A stretch of DNA of 43,915 nucleotides, taken from contig JAOABA010000013.1 in NCBI GenBank assembly GCA_026418625.1, positions 1 through 43,915 on the forward strand, in the 5' to 3' direction. The translations under genes were made by a program, and so were the position numbers. The DNA comes from Candidatus Kapaibacterium sp. GTDB taxonomy: Bacteria > Bacteroidota > Ignavibacteria > Kapaibacteriales > UBA2268. The notes below the pieces were generated by a model. It searched no databases. It saw only the letters and a list, made by a program, of their open reading frames with translations, and was not told the DNA's origin. Below are positions 41,721 through 43,915 of this stretch, one piece after another; within the stretch, counting starts at the first letter, position 1, and each line of letters begins with the position of its first letter.

Positions 41721-43382
41721 ATGAAAATATTAAAATTTTTATTTACAATTTTAATAATTGTAATGTTTTTTTATTCTTGCGGAGAGAAAAAAAACGAAAC
41801 TGAAGCTATGAAACAATTAGATCCACCAGTAACAAGTAGGCTCAAGGAGTTTGCCCAAGTAAAAATTGAAGCTGACTTAAGTCATTTGACTGCAAGGGAG
41901 ATGCAAATGATTAAATTGCTTGTCAGAGCTGGTAAATTTGCAGATGCCATTTTTTGGAAACAAAATACACCTGACGGGATTGCTATAAGGGATTCTCTTG
42001 CTGCTTTACTCACAGGGGATGCACGAGCTTATCACGCCTATGTTCTATTCCATTATGGTCCTTATGATGCAATTTATGACAATGAAAGATTTGTTGGGGT
42101 AGGACCAGAGAAAAAACCTTTGGGTGCTAACTTATATCCAATTGACTTAACTAAGGAAGAATTCAACTCCTATATACAGAAATATCCTGACCAAAAACAA
42201 GCTCTTGAAAGCCAATACACAGTTGTTGCAAGAGATAATGGAAAATTAAAAGCCATACCTTATTACGAATCTTATCCTGAAACTGAAGAAATAGCAAAAT
42301 TGCTTGAAGAAGCTGCTACATATTGCGATAATGAATCTCTCAAGAAATATTTGTTATTAAGAGCCAAAGATTTAAGAAAGGGTGATTTTTACGAAAGTGA
42401 TATGGCTTGGATGGATTTGAAAGATAATAATATTGATATTGTCATCGGTCCAATCGAAAATTATATTGATGCTCTTTTTAATTATAAAACGGCTTATGAG
42501 TGCATATTAATGGTTAAGGATATCGAAGCAACCAAAGAATTGGAAATGTTCGAATCATTACTTGATGAATTTGAGCACCGTTTGCCAGTAGATAAAAAAT
42601 ATATCCGCAAAACTGCAGGAATGGGCAATATACTTCAAATTGTAAATGTTGTTTATTTTGGTGGTGATTGTCAGGCAGGAATCAAAACAATTGCGGCATC
42701 ATTGCCGAACGATCCCAAGGTAATTGAAACAAAGGGCGCAAAAAAATCTATGTTCAAAAATATGATGGAGGCTAAGTTCGATAAAATATTGAAACCGATT
42801 GGTAATATAATTTTGGATAAAAAACAAGCTGAATATGTTGAAAAAAAAGCTTTTACAAGCTTTGTAACACTCCATGAGGTTTCTCATACATTGGGATTAT
42901 CTTATGTTTATGGTAAGCAGGATTTACCCGTCAGAAAAGCTCTTCAGGAAAAATACTCAGCAATTGAAGAGTGCAAAGCAGATGTCCTTGGAATGTATAA
43001 TCATAAGCATCTATTGGATTTAAAGAAAATTGATTCGGAGTATATGGAAAAAGCTATGATTACCTATCTTGTCGGGCTTTTCCGTTCGATAAGGTTTGGA
43101 GCTGAAGAGGCACACGGTAAATCGAATCTAATACAGCTAAACTTTTTAACAGAAAAAGGTGCTATTCAATTCAAAGGATCAAAAGTGATTTTGAATGATA
43201 AAATATTTATGGTTAAAATCGAGGAGCTTGCAAGAATTGTTCTTACAATTCAAGCTGAAGGAAATTATCAGGCTGCTGGTGAATTAATTCAAAAATATGG
43301 TAATATGAATGATAATATAAAAAATATTTTAAAGCAATTGAGTTCGGTTCCACGTGATTTAAATACAACATATGCCTTTTAA
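41721..43382 (+). CDS. M49-like (dipeptidyl-peptidase III-related) zinc peptidase lipoprotein
   Basis: 553 aa. Signal peptide with lipobox FYSC (Cys20), so outer-membrane or periplasmic. A helical domain ~45-300 includes ESQYTVVARDNGKLKAIPYY. The zinc motif is HEVSHT (His385, Glu386, His389) with EECKAD at 416-421 as the third ligand/support. Classical DPP III enzymes have HELLGH (one residue longer) and EECRAE, so this is the HExxH variant branch of the family. Expected role: release of dipeptides or another zinc hydrolysis in the periplasm. Monocistronic behind a 177-bp AT-rich gap. Confidence 0.78.
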   Translation: MKILKFLFTILIIVMFFYSCGEKKNETEAMKQLDPPVTSRLKEFAQVKIEADLSHLTAREMQMIKLLVRAGKFADAIFWKQNTPDGIAIRDSLAALLTGDARAYHAYVLFHYGPYDAIYDNERFVGVGPEKKPLGANLYPIDLTKEEFNSYIQKYPDQKQALESQYTVVARDNGKLKAIPYYESYPETEEIAKLLEEAATYCDNESLKKYLLLRAKDLRKGDFYESDMAWMDLKDNNIDIVIGPIENYIDALFNYKTAYECILMVKDIEATKELEMFESLLDEFEHRLPVDKKYIRKTAGMGNILQIVNVVYFGGDCQAGIKTIAASLPNDPKVIETKGAKKSMFKNMMEAKFDKILKPIGNIILDKKQAEYVEKKAFTSFVTLHEVSHTLGLSYVYGKQDLPVRKALQEKYSAIEECKADVLGMYNHKHLLDLKKIDSEYMEKAMITYLVGLFRSIRFGAEEAHGKSNLIQLNFLTEKGAIQFKGSKVILNDKIFMVKIEELARIVLTIQAEGNYQAAGELIQKYGNMNDNIKNILKQLSSVPRDLNTTYAF

Positions 43383-43453
43383 TTTTATGATAAGAGAATC
43401 ATAAATAAACTATAAATTGTATCAATTTTCTAAATATGAAATTGGAGAAGAAG

Positions 43454-43915
43454 ATGTCAAATTTTGAAATTAAAAAATCAGAAACCACAAAATTAAATCA
43501 AGTTGATTGGGATAATCTTGGCTTTGGTAAATATTTTTCCGATCATATGTTCATAAGCAATTATGATGGCAACAATTGGGATAATGGAGTGATAATGCCT
43601 TATGGTCCATTACCAATTGAACCGGGAATGTGCACATTACATTATGGTCAAACTGTTTTCGAAGGATTAAAAGCCTTTTATTCTGTTGATGGCACAATAA
43701 ACATTTTTCGCCCTGATATGAATGCCAAAAGATTGAATCATTCTGCAAGTAGAGTCTGCATTCCTCCCTTTAACGAGCATAAATTTATTGAAGCTATAGT
43801 TGAATTGGTCAAAATTGATAAAGACTGGGTTCCCAAGAAGAGAGGGCAGTCACTCTATATTAGGCCTGTTATGTTTGGGTCGGGTAATTTTCTTGGGGTT
43901 CATCCATCAACAACT
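43454..43915 (+). CDS. ilvE: Branched-chain amino acid aminotransferase (3' partial)
   Basis: The first 154 codons are present; the frame is still open at the window edge. ATG at 43454 chosen for the ribosome site GGAGAAGAAG; an in-frame ATG at 43436 would add six residues. Fold type IV PLP enzyme: DNGVIMPYGPLPIEPG, TLHYGQTVFEGLKAFY, RPDMNAKRLNHSASRVCIPP, and YIRPVMFGSGNFLGVHPS. This is the eukaryote-like BCAT group also found in Bacteroidota and Chlorobi, interconverting Leu/Ile/Val with their 2-keto acids. The PLP lysine lies beyond the window. Confidence 0.92.
   Translation, partial: MSNFEIKKSETTKLNQVDWDNLGFGKYFSDHMFISNYDGNNWDNGVIMPYGPLPIEPGMCTLHYGQTVFEGLKAFYSVDGTINIFRPDMNAKRLNHSASRVCIPPFNEHKFIEAIVELVKIDKDWVPKKRGQSLYIRPVMFGSGNFLGVHPSTT

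Noticed and set aside
43551-43748. 65-codon minus-strand frame at the right edge
   Set aside because: Antisense to the well-supported branched-chain aminotransferase.

Overview
The window is AT-rich bacterial chromosome and looks like the Bacteroidota/Chlorobiota/Ignavibacteria/Kapabacteria side of the tree. At least three large secreted proteins end in type IX secretion (T9SS) C-terminal sorting domains. It also has two tandem flagellins, a membrane pyrophosphatase, WG-repeat and BatA-like proteins, an LpxH-type lipid A enzyme and many lipoproteins. Flagella together with T9SS points to an Ignavibacteria/Kapabacteria-like lineage rather than classical Bacteroidia; this placement is inference.

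Layout. 1-3.07 kb: a T9SS-sorted GH51-like glycosidase (5' end outside the window) followed by a polysaccharide deacetylase. 3.07-3.54 kb: dispersed repeats. 3.54-6.95 kb (-): a 1137-aa PNGase F-like amidase carrying an inserted LamG domain and a T9SS tail. 7.1-10.1 kb (+): a BatA-like VWA membrane protein and an overlapping J-domain protein. 10.4-12.6 kb: hppA, ending at a bidirectional terminator. 12.7-14.6 kb (-): two flagellins behind a regulatory region with a sigma-54-like site and inverted repeats. 15.1-17.1 kb: ADP-forming acyl-CoA synthetase. 17.1-18.2 kb: no intact gene, but at least three decayed T9SS sorting-domain fragments on both strands, mixed with palindromic repeats. 18.2-18.95 kb: a frameshifted nucleotidyltransferase with a small partner gene. 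19.0-20.4 kb (-): a BNR/Asp-box T9SS protein whose sorting domain has been invaded in frame by the same dispersed repeats. 20.5-21.9 kb: AlbA/Schlafen-type regulator and ComF.

21.9-28.9 kb (-): a compact six-gene operon (glycosyltransferase-like, SpsF cytidylyltransferase, full-length transketolase, class III aminotransferase, PtmA-like SDR, NeuB-like synthase). It is best read as synthesis, activation and transfer of an unusual nonulosonate-like keto sugar, possibly for flagellin or envelope decoration. The set does not match the standard sialic, legionaminic or pseudaminic acid routes.

29-43.9 kb: mainly housekeeping and envelope genes. These are a PqiC-like lipoprotein, LpxH, a WG-repeat protein, REC-CheB, a Y_Y_Y-type histidine kinase, an MtnX-like phosphatase, CdsA, a 55-aa hidden gene coupled to an NlpC/P60 lipoprotein, RlmB, QueF-QueD, an M23 peptidase, an SDR-DUF2867 protein, an M49-like lipoprotein and the start of a branched-chain aminotransferase. 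A 125-bp MITE-like element at 30.8 kb has relatives at 3.1 and 17.5 kb.

The strongest candidates for something undescribed are the keto-sugar operon, the repeat-invaded and fragmented T9SS sorting domains, and the LamG-split PNGase F homologue.
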